The translations under genes and the position numbers were made by a program. Shown piece by piece: positions 52,197 to 61,160 of a DNA stretch of 64,000 nucleotides. Position 1 is the stretch's first letter, and the number at the start of each line of letters is the position of its first letter. The DNA is from Pseudomonas farris (GTDB taxonomy: Bacteria; Pseudomonadota; Gammaproteobacteria; Pseudomonadales; Pseudomonadaceae). Under the pieces are notes generated by a model. It worked only from the letters and a program-made list of their open reading frames with translations. It did not search any database and was not told the origin of the DNA. The stretch is taken from assembly GCF_019145235.1 (NCBI RefSeq), contig NZ_JAHSTV010000013.1, forward strand, positions 1-64,000, written 5' to 3'.

Positions 52197-54290
52197 ATGA
52201 GTTATCAGGTTCTTGCACGTAAATGGCGTCCGCGCTCGTTCGGCGAAATGGTCGGCCAGACCCATGTGCTCAAGGCTCTGATCAATGCCTTGGACAGCCA
52301 GCGGCTGCACCACGCGTACCTTTTTACCGGTACCCGCGGGGTTGGCAAGACCACCATCGCGCGGATCATCGCCAAATGCCTGAACTGTGAAACAGGTATC
52401 ACTTCGACCCCCTGTGGCGAGTGCTCGGTGTGCCGCGAAATCGATGAAGGCCGCTTCGTCGACCTGATCGAGATCGACGCCGCGAGCCGGACCAAGGTCG
52501 AAGACACCCGCGAACTGCTCGACAACGTGCAGTACGCACCGAGCCGCGGGCGCTTCAAGGTCTACCTGATCGACGAAGTGCACATGCTCTCCAGCCATTC
52601 CTTTAATGCGCTGTTGAAAACCCTTGAAGAGCCGCCGCCTTACGTCAAGTTCATCCTGGCGACCACCGATCCCCAGAAACTTCCTGCAACGATTCTGTCG
52701 CGTTGCCTGCAGTTCTCCCTGAAGAACATGACCCCGGAACGGGTGGTCGAGCATTTGACCCACGTGCTGAGCGTCGAGAACGTGCCGTTCGAAGACGACG
52801 CGCTGTGGCTGCTGGGCCGCGCCGCCGACGGTTCGATGCGCGATGCCATGAGCCTGACCGATCAGGCCATTGCTTTCGGTGAAGGCAAGGTCATGGCCGC
52901 CGACGTGCGGGCCATGCTCGGTACTCTCGATCACGGCCAGGTCTACGACGTCCTGCATGCGCTGATCGAAGGCGACGCCAAGGCATTGCTCGAAGCCGTG
53001 CGACATCTGGCCGAACAAGGCCCGGACTGGAACGGCGTGCTCTCGGAAATTCTCAATGTGCTGCACCGTGTCGCCATCGCCCAGGCCCTGCCTGAAGGCG
53101 TCGACAACGGTCATGGCGACCGTGATCGCGTATTGGCTCTGGCCCAGGCATTGCCGGCTGAAGACGTGCAGTTCTATTACCAGATGGGCCTGATCGGTCG
53201 CCGGGACTTGCCGCTGGCGCCGGACCCGCGCGGCGGCTTCGAAATGGTCCTGCTGCGAATGCTCGCGTTCCGGCCGGCAGACACTGCGGACGCGCCGAGG
53301 CAACCGCTAAAGACAGTGGGGATCAGCCAGGCCACAGTTGATTCCGCAAATTCAGTGGCTGCCGCGCGGGTTGTTGCGCCGGTAGTCGCTACGGCCGTTA
53401 CACCGGCTCCTGTTGCGCCCGTGGTGGCGCCAGCCCCTGTCCCGGTAGCTGCGCCTGAGCGGGTCGGGCCTGTGGCTGTGCCCGTGGTCGCGCCTGAGCC
53501 TGTTGCCGAACCCGTAGCGGTCGAAGAAGTCGTTGATCTACCGTGGAACGACCCGGTAGAGCCGGAAGTTGTCCAGCAGCCCGCCGTCGAGCCGGTGCTG
53601 GAAACGGCTGGCGAACAACCCGAATTACCCCCGATGCCCATGCCGACGCCGGACAGCGTAGTGCCGGACGCGCCGGAATGGGCTGCTGCCCCGATTCCGG
53701 AACCGTCCACGGCCGAAGTCGATGCCGCTACGCCAGGCATGGATCAGGACGACGAGCCGCCGCTGGACGAGGACTACATCGAGCCGGACATGGATTCGGC
53801 CTATAGCTATCTCGACGAACTGGCCAGCGAGCACACCGCCGAACCTGCGCCGGAACCCGAGCCAGAACCGGCCGCGATGCCGGCCACGGGTCTGGCCCTG
53901 CAATGGCTGGAGGTGTTCCCGAAACTGCCGGTGTCCGGCATGACCGCCAGCATCGCCGCCAACTGCACGCTGATCGCCGTCGATGGCGACAATTGGTTGT
54001 TGCACCTGGACCCGGCTCACAGCGCCTTGTTCAACGCGACACAGCAACGTCGCCTCAACGATGCACTGAACCAGTTCCACGGGCGCACGCTGACCCTGAG
54101 CATGGAGCTGATCAAGCCCGAGCAGGAAACCCCGGCTCAGGCCTCATCCCGCCGGCGTGCCAACCGTCAACGCGAGGCCGAGGAATCGATCCACGGCGAT
54201 CCGTTCATCCAGCAAATGATGCAGCAGTTCGGGGCGGTGGTCCGTCACGATACTATTGAACCTGTCGAGGCCCTGGTCAGTCAGGACTAA
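52197..54290 (+). CDS. dnaX: DNA polymerase III subunit gamma/tau
   Basis: A 697-residue clamp-loader ATPase. It has Walker A GTRGVGKTT, the zinc module CLNCETGITSTPCGECSVC, Walker B LIDEVHML and the sensor segment LSRCLQFSL. A Pro/Val/Ala-rich linker (about residues 365-470) and an acidic segment lead to the tau C-terminal domain, which binds the polymerase. I did not recognise an A-AAA-AAG type frameshift site, so a short gamma form is not predicted. ybaB and recR follow, with an oxidoreductase between them. Confidence 0.96.
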   Translation: MSYQVLARKWRPRSFGEMVGQTHVLKALINALDSQRLHHAYLFTGTRGVGKTTIARIIAKCLNCETGITSTPCGECSVCREIDEGRFVDLIEIDAASRTKVEDTRELLDNVQYAPSRGRFKVYLIDEVHMLSSHSFNALLKTLEEPPPYVKFILATTDPQKLPATILSRCLQFSLKNMTPERVVEHLTHVLSVENVPFEDDALWLLGRAADGSMRDAMSLTDQAIAFGEGKVMAADVRAMLGTLDHGQVYDVLHALIEGDAKALLEAVRHLAEQGPDWNGVLSEILNVLHRVAIAQALPEGVDNGHGDRDRVLALAQALPAEDVQFYYQMGLIGRRDLPLAPDPRGGFEMVLLRMLAFRPADTADAPRQPLKTVGISQATVDSANSVAAARVVAPVVATAVTPAPVAPVVAPAPVPVAAPERVGPVAVPVVAPEPVAEPVAVEEVVDLPWNDPVEPEVVQQPAVEPVLETAGEQPELPPMPMPTPDSVVPDAPEWAAAPIPEPSTAEVDAATPGMDQDDEPPLDEDYIEPDMDSAYSYLDELASEHTAEPAPEPEPEPAAMPATGLALQWLEVFPKLPVSGMTASIAANCTLIAVDGDNWLLHLDPAHSALFNATQQRRLNDALNQFHGRTLTLSMELIKPEQETPAQASSRRRANRQREAEESIHGDPFIQQMMQQFGAVVRHDTIEPVEALVSQD

Positions 54291-54357
54291 TAACTGAAGG
54301 CGCTTGGCCGCATTCGCCGGGCGCTGTTTTTATCCAAGTACTTTTGAGGTGATTCCC

Positions 54358-54696
54358 ATGATGAAAGGTGGCATGGCCGGCCTGATGAAGCAGGCGCAGC
54401 AGATGCAGGAAAAAATGGCCAAGATGCAGGAAGAACTGGCCAACGCCGAAGTCACCGGTAAAGCCGGCGGCGACATGGTCACCGTGGTGATGACCGGTCG
54501 TCACGACGTCAAGCGCGTGACCATCGACCCAAGCCTGGTCGAAGGCCTGAGCGAAGACGACAAGGAAATGCTGGAGGCGGTATTCGCCGCAGCCGTAAAC
54601 GACGCCGTGCGCAAGATCGAAGCCAACAGCCAGGACAAAATGTCCGGCGTGACCGCTGGCATGCAATTGCCACCGGGTATGAAACTGCCATTCTGA
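54358..54696 (+). CDS. ybaB: YbaB/EbfC nucleoid-associated protein
   Basis: A 112-residue DNA-binding protein of the YbaB family (GLMKQAQQMQEKMAKMQEELA, then VTVVMTGRHDVKRVTIDPSL). The start is an ATG-ATG pair at 54358/54361 after GAGGTG. It lies 67 bases after dnaX, as usual, and is followed by a terminator. Confidence 0.94.
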   Translation: MMKGGMAGLMKQAQQMQEKMAKMQEELANAEVTGKAGGDMVTVVMTGRHDVKRVTIDPSLVEGLSEDDKEMLEAVFAAAVNDAVRKIEANSQDKMSGVTAGMQLPPGMKLPF

Positions 54697-54723
54697 TTCG
54701 CCAACGCGCATCGGATGGGTTAC

Positions 54724-54756
54724 AAAAAAATGCCAGGCATCGCGCCTGGCATTTTT
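54724..54756. terminator. Terminator after ybaB
   Basis: atgccaggc (54730-54738) pairs with gcctggcat (54744-54752), with A7 before and a T-rich run after. It separates ybaB from the oxidoreductase gene. Confidence 0.9.
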
Positions 54757-54791
54757 GTTTCTGTCTGTTGGAAGTATGGTGCCGGTGAGGC

Positions 54792-54860
54792 AGCCTTCGC
54801 GGGCAAGCCCGCTCCCACAGTGATCACCTGAATCCTGTGGGAGCGTGGCTTGCCCGCGAT
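54792..54860. repeat. REP-like inverted pair between ybaB and the oxidoreductase gene
   Basis: cttcgcgggcaagcccgctcccaca and its partner tgtgggagcgtggcttgcccgcga form a diverged pair of the main family. Confidence 0.85.
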
Positions 54861-54959
54861 GAAATCACCTCGGTACAACTGACGAAACTTCGAACCCGAC
54901 ACCGCCACAAATGTCTGCTCCCTATACCGCTGAAATTCATCGATCAAGGAGACGCTCAC

Positions 54960-55997
54960 ATGCCACAAGCATTGACCCTCAACCAACGAATCGTTCTGGT
55001 GTCCCGCCCGGTGGGCGCGCCGACGCCAGAGAATTTCCGCCTGGAACGGGTAGCACTGCCAGACCTGGCCGACGGTCAGGTGTTGCTCAAGACGCTTTAT
55101 CTGTCGCTCGATCCCTACATGCGCGGTCGTATGAGCGACGCGCAGTCCTACGCTGCACCGATAGAAATCGACGAGGTGATGACCGGTGGGGCTGTCAGTC
55201 GTGTCGAACGCTCGCTGCATCCGAAATTCCATGAGGGTGATCTGGTGGTCGGCGTCACGGGGTGGCAAAGCCACAGCATCAGCGACGGGCGCAACATCAT
55301 TCCGATCCCGTCCGGGCTGCAGAGTCCTTCGATGGCCCTGGGTGTACTGGGCATGCCCGGTATGACCGCCTACATGGGGTTGATGGACATCGGCCAGCCC
55401 AAGGAGGGCGAAACCCTGGTGGTAGCGGCTGCGTCCGGCGCGGTGGGTTCGGTGGTCGGCCAAGTGGCGAAGATCAAGGGCTTGCGAGTGGTCGGTGTGG
55501 CCGGTGGTGCGGACAAATGCCGCTACGTGGTCGAGGAGCTGGGCTTCGATGCCTGCATCGACCACAAGCGCCCGGATTTCGCCGAAGAGTTGGCGCTGGC
55601 CTGCTTAAAAGGCGTCGATATCTACTTTGAAAACGTCGGTGGCAAGGTGTTCGATGCGGTGCTGCCGCTGCTCAACCCCAAGGCGCGGATTCCTCTTTGC
55701 GGTCTGATTGCGTCCTACAACGCCAATGAAGCGCCTAGCGGGCCGGATCGCTTGCCTCAGTTGCAACGCACACTGCTGACCAAGCGCGTACGGATTCAGG
55801 GCTTCATTGTGTTCGATGACTACGGTGATCGTCAGCCGGAGTTCATCAGCGCCATGGCCCCGTGGGTGCGGGACGGCAAGGTGAAATTCCGTGAAGACGT
55901 GGTCGACGGTCTGGAGAACGCGCCCCAGGCATTCATCGGTCTGCTGGAGGGACGCAACTTCGGCAAACTGGTGGTGCGGGTCGCGCAGACTGAGTAA
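54960..55997 (+). CDS. NADP-dependent oxidoreductase, CurA/zinc-independent MDR family
   Basis: A 345-residue medium-chain reductase of the leukotriene B4 12-hydroxydehydrogenase/CurA group, which reduces alpha,beta-unsaturated carbonyls with NADPH. It has LSLDPYMRGRMSD in the N-terminal domain, then the Rossmann segment AAASGAVGSVVGQVAKIKG and VDIYFENVGGKVFDAV. No zinc ligands are seen. The ATG at 54960 follows AGGAGACGC. It lies between ybaB and recR. The substrate is unknown. Confidence 0.88.
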   Translation: MPQALTLNQRIVLVSRPVGAPTPENFRLERVALPDLADGQVLLKTLYLSLDPYMRGRMSDAQSYAAPIEIDEVMTGGAVSRVERSLHPKFHEGDLVVGVTGWQSHSISDGRNIIPIPSGLQSPSMALGVLGMPGMTAYMGLMDIGQPKEGETLVVAAASGAVGSVVGQVAKIKGLRVVGVAGGADKCRYVVEELGFDACIDHKRPDFAEELALACLKGVDIYFENVGGKVFDAVLPLLNPKARIPLCGLIASYNANEAPSGPDRLPQLQRTLLTKRVRIQGFIVFDDYGDRQPEFISAMAPWVRDGKVKFREDVVDGLENAPQAFIGLLEGRNFGKLVVRVAQTE

Positions 55998-56071
55998 TTG
56001 ACGGTGCTATTTGACGCTAAACAGAGGCGCGGGTATAAACCGCGTCTCGTTGTTATGTCGGACTTTTTCCC

Positions 56072-56674
56072 ATGAGCTTCAGCCCTTTGATTCGCCAACT
56101 GATCGACGCCCTGCGAATTTTGCCGGGTGTGGGTCAGAAAACTGCCCAGCGCATGGCGTTGCAACTGCTTGAGCGTGATCGCAGCGGCGGTTCGCGACTG
56201 GCCCAGGCGCTGAGCCAGGCCATGGAAGGAGTGGGCCACTGCCGCTTGTGCCGCACGCTGACCGAAGACGATCTGTGCCCGCAATGCGCTGATCCTCGCC
56301 GCGACGACACCTTGCTGTGTGTGGTGGAAGGTCCGATGGACGTTTACGCCGTGGAGCAGACCGGTTTTCGCGGTCGCTACTTCGTGCTCAAAGGCCATCT
56401 GTCGCCCCTCGACGGGTTGGGGCCGGACGCCATCGGCATTCCACAATTGATGGCGCGGATCGAAGAGGCGGGTACGTTTGCCGAAGTCATCCTCGCCACC
56501 AACCCGACGGTGGAAGGCGAAGCCACGGCGCATTACATCGCCCAGTTGCTCAGCAACAAAGGCCTGATCGCCTCGCGCATCGCCCATGGTGTGCCGTTGG
56601 GTGGCGAGCTGGAACTGGTGGACGGCGGGACATTGGCGCATTCGTTTGCCGGGCGTAAGCCGATCTCGCTGTAA
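56072..56674 (+). CDS. recR: Recombination mediator RecR
   Basis: A 200-residue RecR that loads RecA with RecF/RecO. It has the HhH segment (LRILPGVGQKTAQRMALQLL), the four-Cys zinc finger (CRLCRTLTEDDLCPQC) and the Toprim domain (VVEGPMDVYAVEQTG). Length is normal. It is 75 bases after the oxidoreductase stop. Confidence 0.96.
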   Translation: MSFSPLIRQLIDALRILPGVGQKTAQRMALQLLERDRSGGSRLAQALSQAMEGVGHCRLCRTLTEDDLCPQCADPRRDDTLLCVVEGPMDVYAVEQTGFRGRYFVLKGHLSPLDGLGPDAIGIPQLMARIEEAGTFAEVILATNPTVEGEATAHYIAQLLSNKGLIASRIAHGVPLGGELELVDGGTLAHSFAGRKPISL

Positions 56675-56684
56675 CCGCATCAAA

Positions 56685-56757
56685 ATCAAAAGATCGCAGC
56701 CTTCGGCGGCGCCCACAGGCGCGTAGGAGCTGCCGAAGGCTGCGATCTTTTGATCTT
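56685..56757. repeat. REP pair of the 'gatcgcagccttcgg' family
   Basis: aaaagatcgcagccttcggcgg and its partner ccgaaggctgcgatcttttgat flank the recR stop region. A GC-rich loop separates the arms. Confidence 0.85.
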
Positions 56758-56828
56758 CCGCGACTCCTTCTATTGAAAACCAAGCAAGCGCTCGGTTAAC
56801 TTCGCTGAACCTTCAGTGGAGCTCGCCG

Positions 56829-57977
56829 ATGCCTGCCTTTCAGGAATACTTCGATCCCAGCCACCAATTGGTCCGCGACAGCGTCAGACGTTTCGTCGAG
56901 CGCGAGATTCTTCCGGACATCGACCAGTGGGAAGAAGCCGAAAGCTTCCCCCGTGAGCTCTACCTGAAGGCCGGCGCGGCGGGGATTTTGGGCATTGGTT
57001 ATCCAGAAGCCTTGGGTGGCAGTCACGAAGGTGATGTGTTCGCCAAAATCGCTGCCAGTGAAGAGCTGATGCGCTGCGGTTCCGGTGGTCTGGTCGCGGG
57101 GCTGGGCTCGCTGGACATTGGTTTGCCGCCGATCCTCAAGTGGGCCAGGTCCGAAGTCCGCGATCGCGTTGTGCCTCAGGTGCTCGCAGGCGAGAAGATC
57201 AGCGCCCTGGCCGTCACCGAGCCCAGCGGCGGCTCCGACGTCGCCAACCTGCAAACCCGCGCCATACGTGACGGCGACTTTTACCGGGTCAGCGGCAGCA
57301 AAACCTTCATTACCAGCGGCGTTCGTGCGGATTTCTACACCGTCGCGGTGCGCACCGGCGAGCCGGGGTTTGGCGGCATCAGTTTGTTGCTGATCGAGAA
57401 GGGCACGCCCGGGTTCACCGTCGGTCGTCAGTTGAAAAAAATGGGCTGGTGGGCGTCGGACACCGCCGAACTGTTTTTCGATGATTGCCGAGTACCGGCG
57501 GGCCATCTGATCGGGGCCGAGAACATGGGCTTCGCCTGCATCATGGGCAACTTCCAGAGCGAGCGTCTGGCCGTGGCGCTGATGGCCAACATGACCGCGC
57601 AGTTGGCGCTGGAGGAGAGCCTGAAGTGGGCCCGTCAGCGTGAAGCCTTCGGCAAACCTATCGGCAAGTTCCAGGTGCTCAAGCACCGTCTTGCGGAAAT
57701 GGCCACGGCGCTGGAGGTGTCACGGGAGTTCACCTATCGCCAGGCGGCGAAAATGGCCGCGGGGCAGAGCGTGATCAAGGAGATTTCCATGGCCAAGAAT
57801 TTCGCCACCGACACGGCTGATCGCATTACGACCGATGCGGTGCAGATTCTGGGCGGTCTGGGTTACATGCGTGAAAGTCTGGTGGAGCGGCTGTATAGGG
57901 ATAACCGGATTCTGTCGATCGGCGGCGGGACGCGGGAAGTGATGAACGAGATCATCAGTAAGCAGATGGGGCTTTGA
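56829..57977 (+). CDS. Acyl-CoA dehydrogenase family protein
   Basis: A 382-residue FAD flavoenzyme of the acyl-CoA dehydrogenase family (ALAVTEPSGGSDVANLQ, WWASDTAELFFDDCRVPA, QILGGLGYMRESLVERLYRD). The usual EGT near the C-terminus is GGT, whereas FQSERLAVA carries Glu245 at the position used as base by isovaleryl- and long-chain enzymes, which suggests that subclass. The ATG follows GGAG. Substrate unknown. Confidence 0.88.
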   Translation: MPAFQEYFDPSHQLVRDSVRRFVEREILPDIDQWEEAESFPRELYLKAGAAGILGIGYPEALGGSHEGDVFAKIAASEELMRCGSGGLVAGLGSLDIGLPPILKWARSEVRDRVVPQVLAGEKISALAVTEPSGGSDVANLQTRAIRDGDFYRVSGSKTFITSGVRADFYTVAVRTGEPGFGGISLLLIEKGTPGFTVGRQLKKMGWWASDTAELFFDDCRVPAGHLIGAENMGFACIMGNFQSERLAVALMANMTAQLALEESLKWARQREAFGKPIGKFQVLKHRLAEMATALEVSREFTYRQAAKMAAGQSVIKEISMAKNFATDTADRITTDAVQILGGLGYMRESLVERLYRDNRILSIGGGTREVMNEIISKQMGL

Positions 57978-57998
57978 AATAGGCGGTGTTGCGGCTGA

Positions 57999-58100
57999 CG
58001 CTTTCGCGAGCAAGCCCGCTCCCACACTGGGCTACTGTCGGACATAAGATTGGTGTACGCAGGAGATCTAATGTGGGAGCGGGCTTGCTCGCGAAGGCGT
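57999..58100. repeat. REP pair (BIME) between the acyl-CoA dehydrogenase gene and apt
   Basis: Inverted cores at 58003-58026 and 58071-58097. The spacer end (ggagatctaatgtggg) resembles the spacer type at 1-45 and 32691-32738. Confidence 0.9.
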
Positions 58101-58116
58101 CGGTGCAGACGCCGCC

Positions 58117-58665
58117 TTACTTATCGCTTAACGCAAACTGCGTCAGGCAAAACGTCGGAATCCCCATGTCTTCCAGCCGCTGGGAACCACCCAGCTCCGG
58201 CAAGTCTATGATCGCCGCCGCTTCATGCACCCGCGCGCCCATGCGCCGAATCAGGTTCGCCGCCGCGATCAGCGTGCCGCCAGTGGCGATCAGGTCATCG
58301 AACATCACCACCGCATCACCCTCACACAGGCTATCGGCATGGACTTCGAGAAAGGCTTCGCCGTACTCGGTCTGATAACCCTCGGCCAGCACGTCGGCCG
58401 GCAGTTTGCCCTGCTTGCGGAACAGCACCAGCGGTTTGTTCAGCTGATAGGCCAGGATCGAACCGATCAGAAAGCCACGGGCATCCATGGCGCCGATGTG
58501 GGTGAAGTCGGCTTCGACGTAACGATGGGCAAAGCTGTCCATCACTAGGCGCAGGGCCGTGGGTGACTGGAACAACGGAGTGATGTCGCGAAAGATCACG
58601 CCCGGCTTGGGGAAGTCGATCACGGGGCGGATCAGGGATTTGATGTCGAAGGAGTCGAAGACCAT
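58117..58665 (-). CDS. apt: Adenine phosphoribosyltransferase
   Basis: A 182-residue type-I PRTase that converts adenine and PRPP to AMP. The PRPP loop is VVMFDDLIATGGTLIAAANL; other family segments are IRPVIDFPKPGVIFRDITPLF and DARGFLIGSILAYQ. It is downstream of anr with an inverted repeat between, so probably has its own promoter. Confidence 0.96.
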   Translation of the reverse strand: MVFDSFDIKSLIRPVIDFPKPGVIFRDITPLFQSPTALRLVMDSFAHRYVEADFTHIGAMDARGFLIGSILAYQLNKPLVLFRKQGKLPADVLAEGYQTEYGEAFLEVHADSLCEGDAVVMFDDLIATGGTLIAAANLIRRMGARVHEAAAIIDLPELGGSQRLEDMGIPTFCLTQFALSDK

Positions 58666-58703
58666 CGTCGAGGTGTCCTGGCGGGCTGCAAACGTCGCAG
58701 TAT

Positions 58704-58737
58704 AACGGCGGCTGAACCGTTTCGCTCAGCCGCCGTC
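58704..58737 (-). terminator. Strong inverted repeat between anr and apt
   Basis: acggcggctga (58705-58715) pairs with tcagccgccgt (58726-58736). The minus-strand continuation is TTATAC rather than a T-run, so it is a terminator candidate of the anr transcript or a stabilising hairpin. Confidence 0.5.
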
Positions 58738-58744
58738 GCCACGA

Positions 58745-59479
58745 TCAGCCGTCGAGCGAGCCGCCGGCCAGGGCGCAGAGCTGGATCGGGTCGAGGATGT
58801 GGATTTCCTTGCCTTCCGCGGCGATCAGTTCGTTTTGCTGGAAACGGGTGAACACCCGGGACACGGTTTCCACCGCCAGGCCCAGATAATTGCCGATTTC
58901 GTTGCGCGACATGCTCAACCGGAACTGGTTGGCCGAGAAGCCCCTGGCGCGGAAACGGGCCGACAGGTTGACCAGGAAAGTGGCGATGCGCTCGTCGGCG
59001 GTTTTCTTCGACAGCAGCAACATCATCTGCTGATCGTCGCGAATCTCGCGGCTCATCACCCGCATCAACTGACGGCGCAGTTGTGGCAGTTGCAGGGCCA
59101 GTTCGTCGAGGCGATCGAAAGGAATTTCGCACACCGAGGTGGTTTCCAGGGCTTGCGCCGAGACCGGGTGCTTTTCAGTGTCCATGCCCGACAGGCCGAC
59201 CAGTTCACTCGGCAAATGGAAACCGGTGAGCTGCTCTTCGCCGCCATCGCTCAGGCTGAAAGTCTTCAGGGCGCCGGAGCGTACTGCATAAACGGAATCG
59301 AACGTGTCGCCCTGGCGAAACAGGAACTCGCCTTTCTTCAGCGGGCGACCACGTTTGACGATATCGTCCAGCGCATCCATGTCTTCCAGATTCAGAGAAA
59401 GTGGCAGGCAGAGGGGGGCCAGGCTGCAATCCTTGCAATGGGCCTGGCTATGAGCGCGCAGCTTTACTGGCTCGGACAT
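58745..59479 (-). CDS. anr: Anaerobic regulator Anr (FNR homologue)
   Basis: A 244-residue oxygen sensor with the [4Fe-4S] ligands C15, C18, C24 and C117 in place. A cyclic-nucleotide-like domain and dimerisation helix follow, then the FNR helix-turn-helix with the specificity residues in LAVETVSRVFTRF. It activates denitrification, arginine deiminase and cbb3-2 genes at low oxygen. The ATG at 59479 matches the family start MSEPVKLRAHSQAHCKDC. It lies 128 bases after hemN. Confidence 0.97.
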   Translation of the reverse strand: MSEPVKLRAHSQAHCKDCSLAPLCLPLSLNLEDMDALDDIVKRGRPLKKGEFLFRQGDTFDSVYAVRSGALKTFSLSDGGEEQLTGFHLPSELVGLSGMDTEKHPVSAQALETTSVCEIPFDRLDELALQLPQLRRQLMRVMSREIRDDQQMMLLLSKKTADERIATFLVNLSARFRARGFSANQFRLSMSRNEIGNYLGLAVETVSRVFTRFQQNELIAAEGKEIHILDPIQLCALAGGSLDG

Positions 59480-59607
59480 TTCTTTAATCCTTGTGGGAAA
59501 ACACACATAAGCTGTAAGGGTAACCCACGGGAGGACATTCAGGCACGCGGCGATTTTGTCGCAGGGTCGTAAAATCAGCGTTTCGCAGACCGGCCATGAA
59601 CTAATGG

Positions 59608-60990
59608 CTAGATAACCCGTGAAAAACGCTGGCGATTTTGCTGTTCCAGGTACGCGTCGAACACCATGCACACCGAACGCACCAGCAATCGTCCGGCGGG
59701 CAGTACGGTAATCCGTTCGTTATCAAGTTCGATCAGTCCGTCGTCGGCCATTTCCTGCAACTGTGGCCAGAGTTCACCGAAGTAGCCCTGAAAGTCGATG
59801 TTGAAGGCTTGTTCGATCTGGGCGAATTCCAGGCCGAAAGTGCAGATCAGTTGTTGGATGACCGCACGTCGCAGTCGGTCATCGGCGTTGCACAGCAGAC
59901 CACGGCTGGTGGCCAGTTGTGCGCTGGCCAACGCATTCTGGTACTGGTTCAGATCACTGCTGTTCTGGCAGTACAAATCGCCGATCTGGCTGATCGCCGA
60001 TACCCCCAGACCGATCAAATCGCAATGACCGTGGGTGGTATAGCCCTGGAAGTTACGTTGCAGGGTCGATTCTTCCTGAGCAATCGCCAGTTCATCGTCG
60101 GGCAGCGCAAAGTGGTCCATGCCGATATATCGATAACCGGCCTTGGTCAGCTGCTCGATGGTTCCTTGGAGCATTTCAAGTTTTTGCGCCGGGGTCGGCA
60201 GTTCGTCGCTGTTGATCCGTCGTTGCGGCATGAAGCGTTCTGGCAGATGGGCGTAGTTGAACACCGAGAGCCGATCCGGTTGCAGGCTGATGACTTCGTC
60301 GACGGTGCGGGCGAAGTTCTCGGGCGTCTGCTTCGGCAGGCCGTAGATCAGATCGATGTTGATCGAGCGAAATTGCAGGGTTCGGGCGGCATCGATCACC
60401 GCGCGGGTTTCTTCCAGGCTTTGCAGGCGATTGACCGCCCGTTGTACCGCCGGATCGAGGTCTTGCAGGCCGATACTGACCCGGTTGAAGCCCAGTTCCC
60501 GGAGCAGGCCCATGGTCGACCAATCAGCCTCGCGTGGGTCGATCTCGATGCCGTAGTCGCCGGAATCGTCGTCCAGCAAATTGAAATGCTTGCGCAGTTG
60601 AGCCATCAACTGGCGCAGTTCGTCATGGCTGAGAAAGGTCGGCGTGCCGCCGCCGAAATGCAGTTGCTCGACTTTCTGCGAGGGGTCGAGATGACAGGCA
60701 ATTAACTGGATTTCCTGTTCCAGGCGCTGCAAATAGGGCAGGGCCCGGCCACGGTCCTTGGTGATGACTTTGTTGCAGGCGCAGTAGTAGCAAATGTTCG
60801 CGCAGAAGGGCACGTGCACATACAGCGACAGCGGCCGCAGAGCTTTACGGCTGTCGCGCAGGGCATGAAACAGGTCGAAGGTGCCGACCTGGCTGTCGAA
60901 TTGCACGGCGGTCGGGTACGAGGTGTAGCGCGGTCCCGCCAGGTCATAACGGCGGATCAGATCTGTGTCCCAACGAATGGCGTCGAGCAT
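59608..60990 (-). CDS. hemN: Oxygen-independent coproporphyrinogen-III oxidase
   Basis: A 460-residue radical-SAM enzyme of heme synthesis under low oxygen. The [4Fe-4S]/SAM motif is CANICYYC (C63, C67, C70), and the family pattern HFGGGTPTFLS and GLPKQTPENF follows. An Anr box (TTGAT-N4-ATCAA) lies 65 bases upstream of the start. anr is the next gene, in the same orientation. Confidence 0.97.
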   Translation of the reverse strand: MLDAIRWDTDLIRRYDLAGPRYTSYPTAVQFDSQVGTFDLFHALRDSRKALRPLSLYVHVPFCANICYYCACNKVITKDRGRALPYLQRLEQEIQLIACHLDPSQKVEQLHFGGGTPTFLSHDELRQLMAQLRKHFNLLDDDSGDYGIEIDPREADWSTMGLLRELGFNRVSIGLQDLDPAVQRAVNRLQSLEETRAVIDAARTLQFRSINIDLIYGLPKQTPENFARTVDEVISLQPDRLSVFNYAHLPERFMPQRRINSDELPTPAQKLEMLQGTIEQLTKAGYRYIGMDHFALPDDELAIAQEESTLQRNFQGYTTHGHCDLIGLGVSAISQIGDLYCQNSSDLNQYQNALASAQLATSRGLLCNADDRLRRAVIQQLICTFGLEFAQIEQAFNIDFQGYFGELWPQLQEMADDGLIELDNERITVLPAGRLLVRSVCMVFDAYLEQQNRQRFSRVI

Positions 60991-61054
60991 GCGGGCATTC
61001 CCCCGGATAGGCTGGCAGTGTCGGCGAGTCTAGGGAGAAGTGCGCAAAGGCATC

Positions 61055-61068
61055 TTGATTTGCATCAA
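61055..61068. promoter_or_regulatory. Anr/FNR box upstream of hemN
   Basis: A perfect TTGAT-TTGC-ATCAA palindrome, 65 bases before the hemN ATG and 93 bases before the end of the SafE-like gene. It predicts Anr-dependent activation of hemN when oxygen falls. Confidence 0.88.
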
Positions 61069-61096
61069 GGGTCGGGATTTGTGGTGTCAGTGAGGG

Positions 61097-61128
61097 CCTC
61101 TTCGCGGGCAAGCCTCGCTCCTACAAGG
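61097..61128. repeat. Single diverged REP element
   Basis: cttcgcgggcaagcctcgctcctaca resembles one REP arm; no inverted partner was found close by. Confidence 0.6.
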
Positions 61129-61160
61129 GATCGCTTGTCTGCGATGGGGCCACTGCCGAT

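Noticed and set aside
53177..53740. Low-complexity Gly/Ala/Thr-rich frame opposite the dnaX linker
   Set aside because: It is the complement of the Pro/Val/Ala-rich DnaX linker; no ribosome site and no family match.
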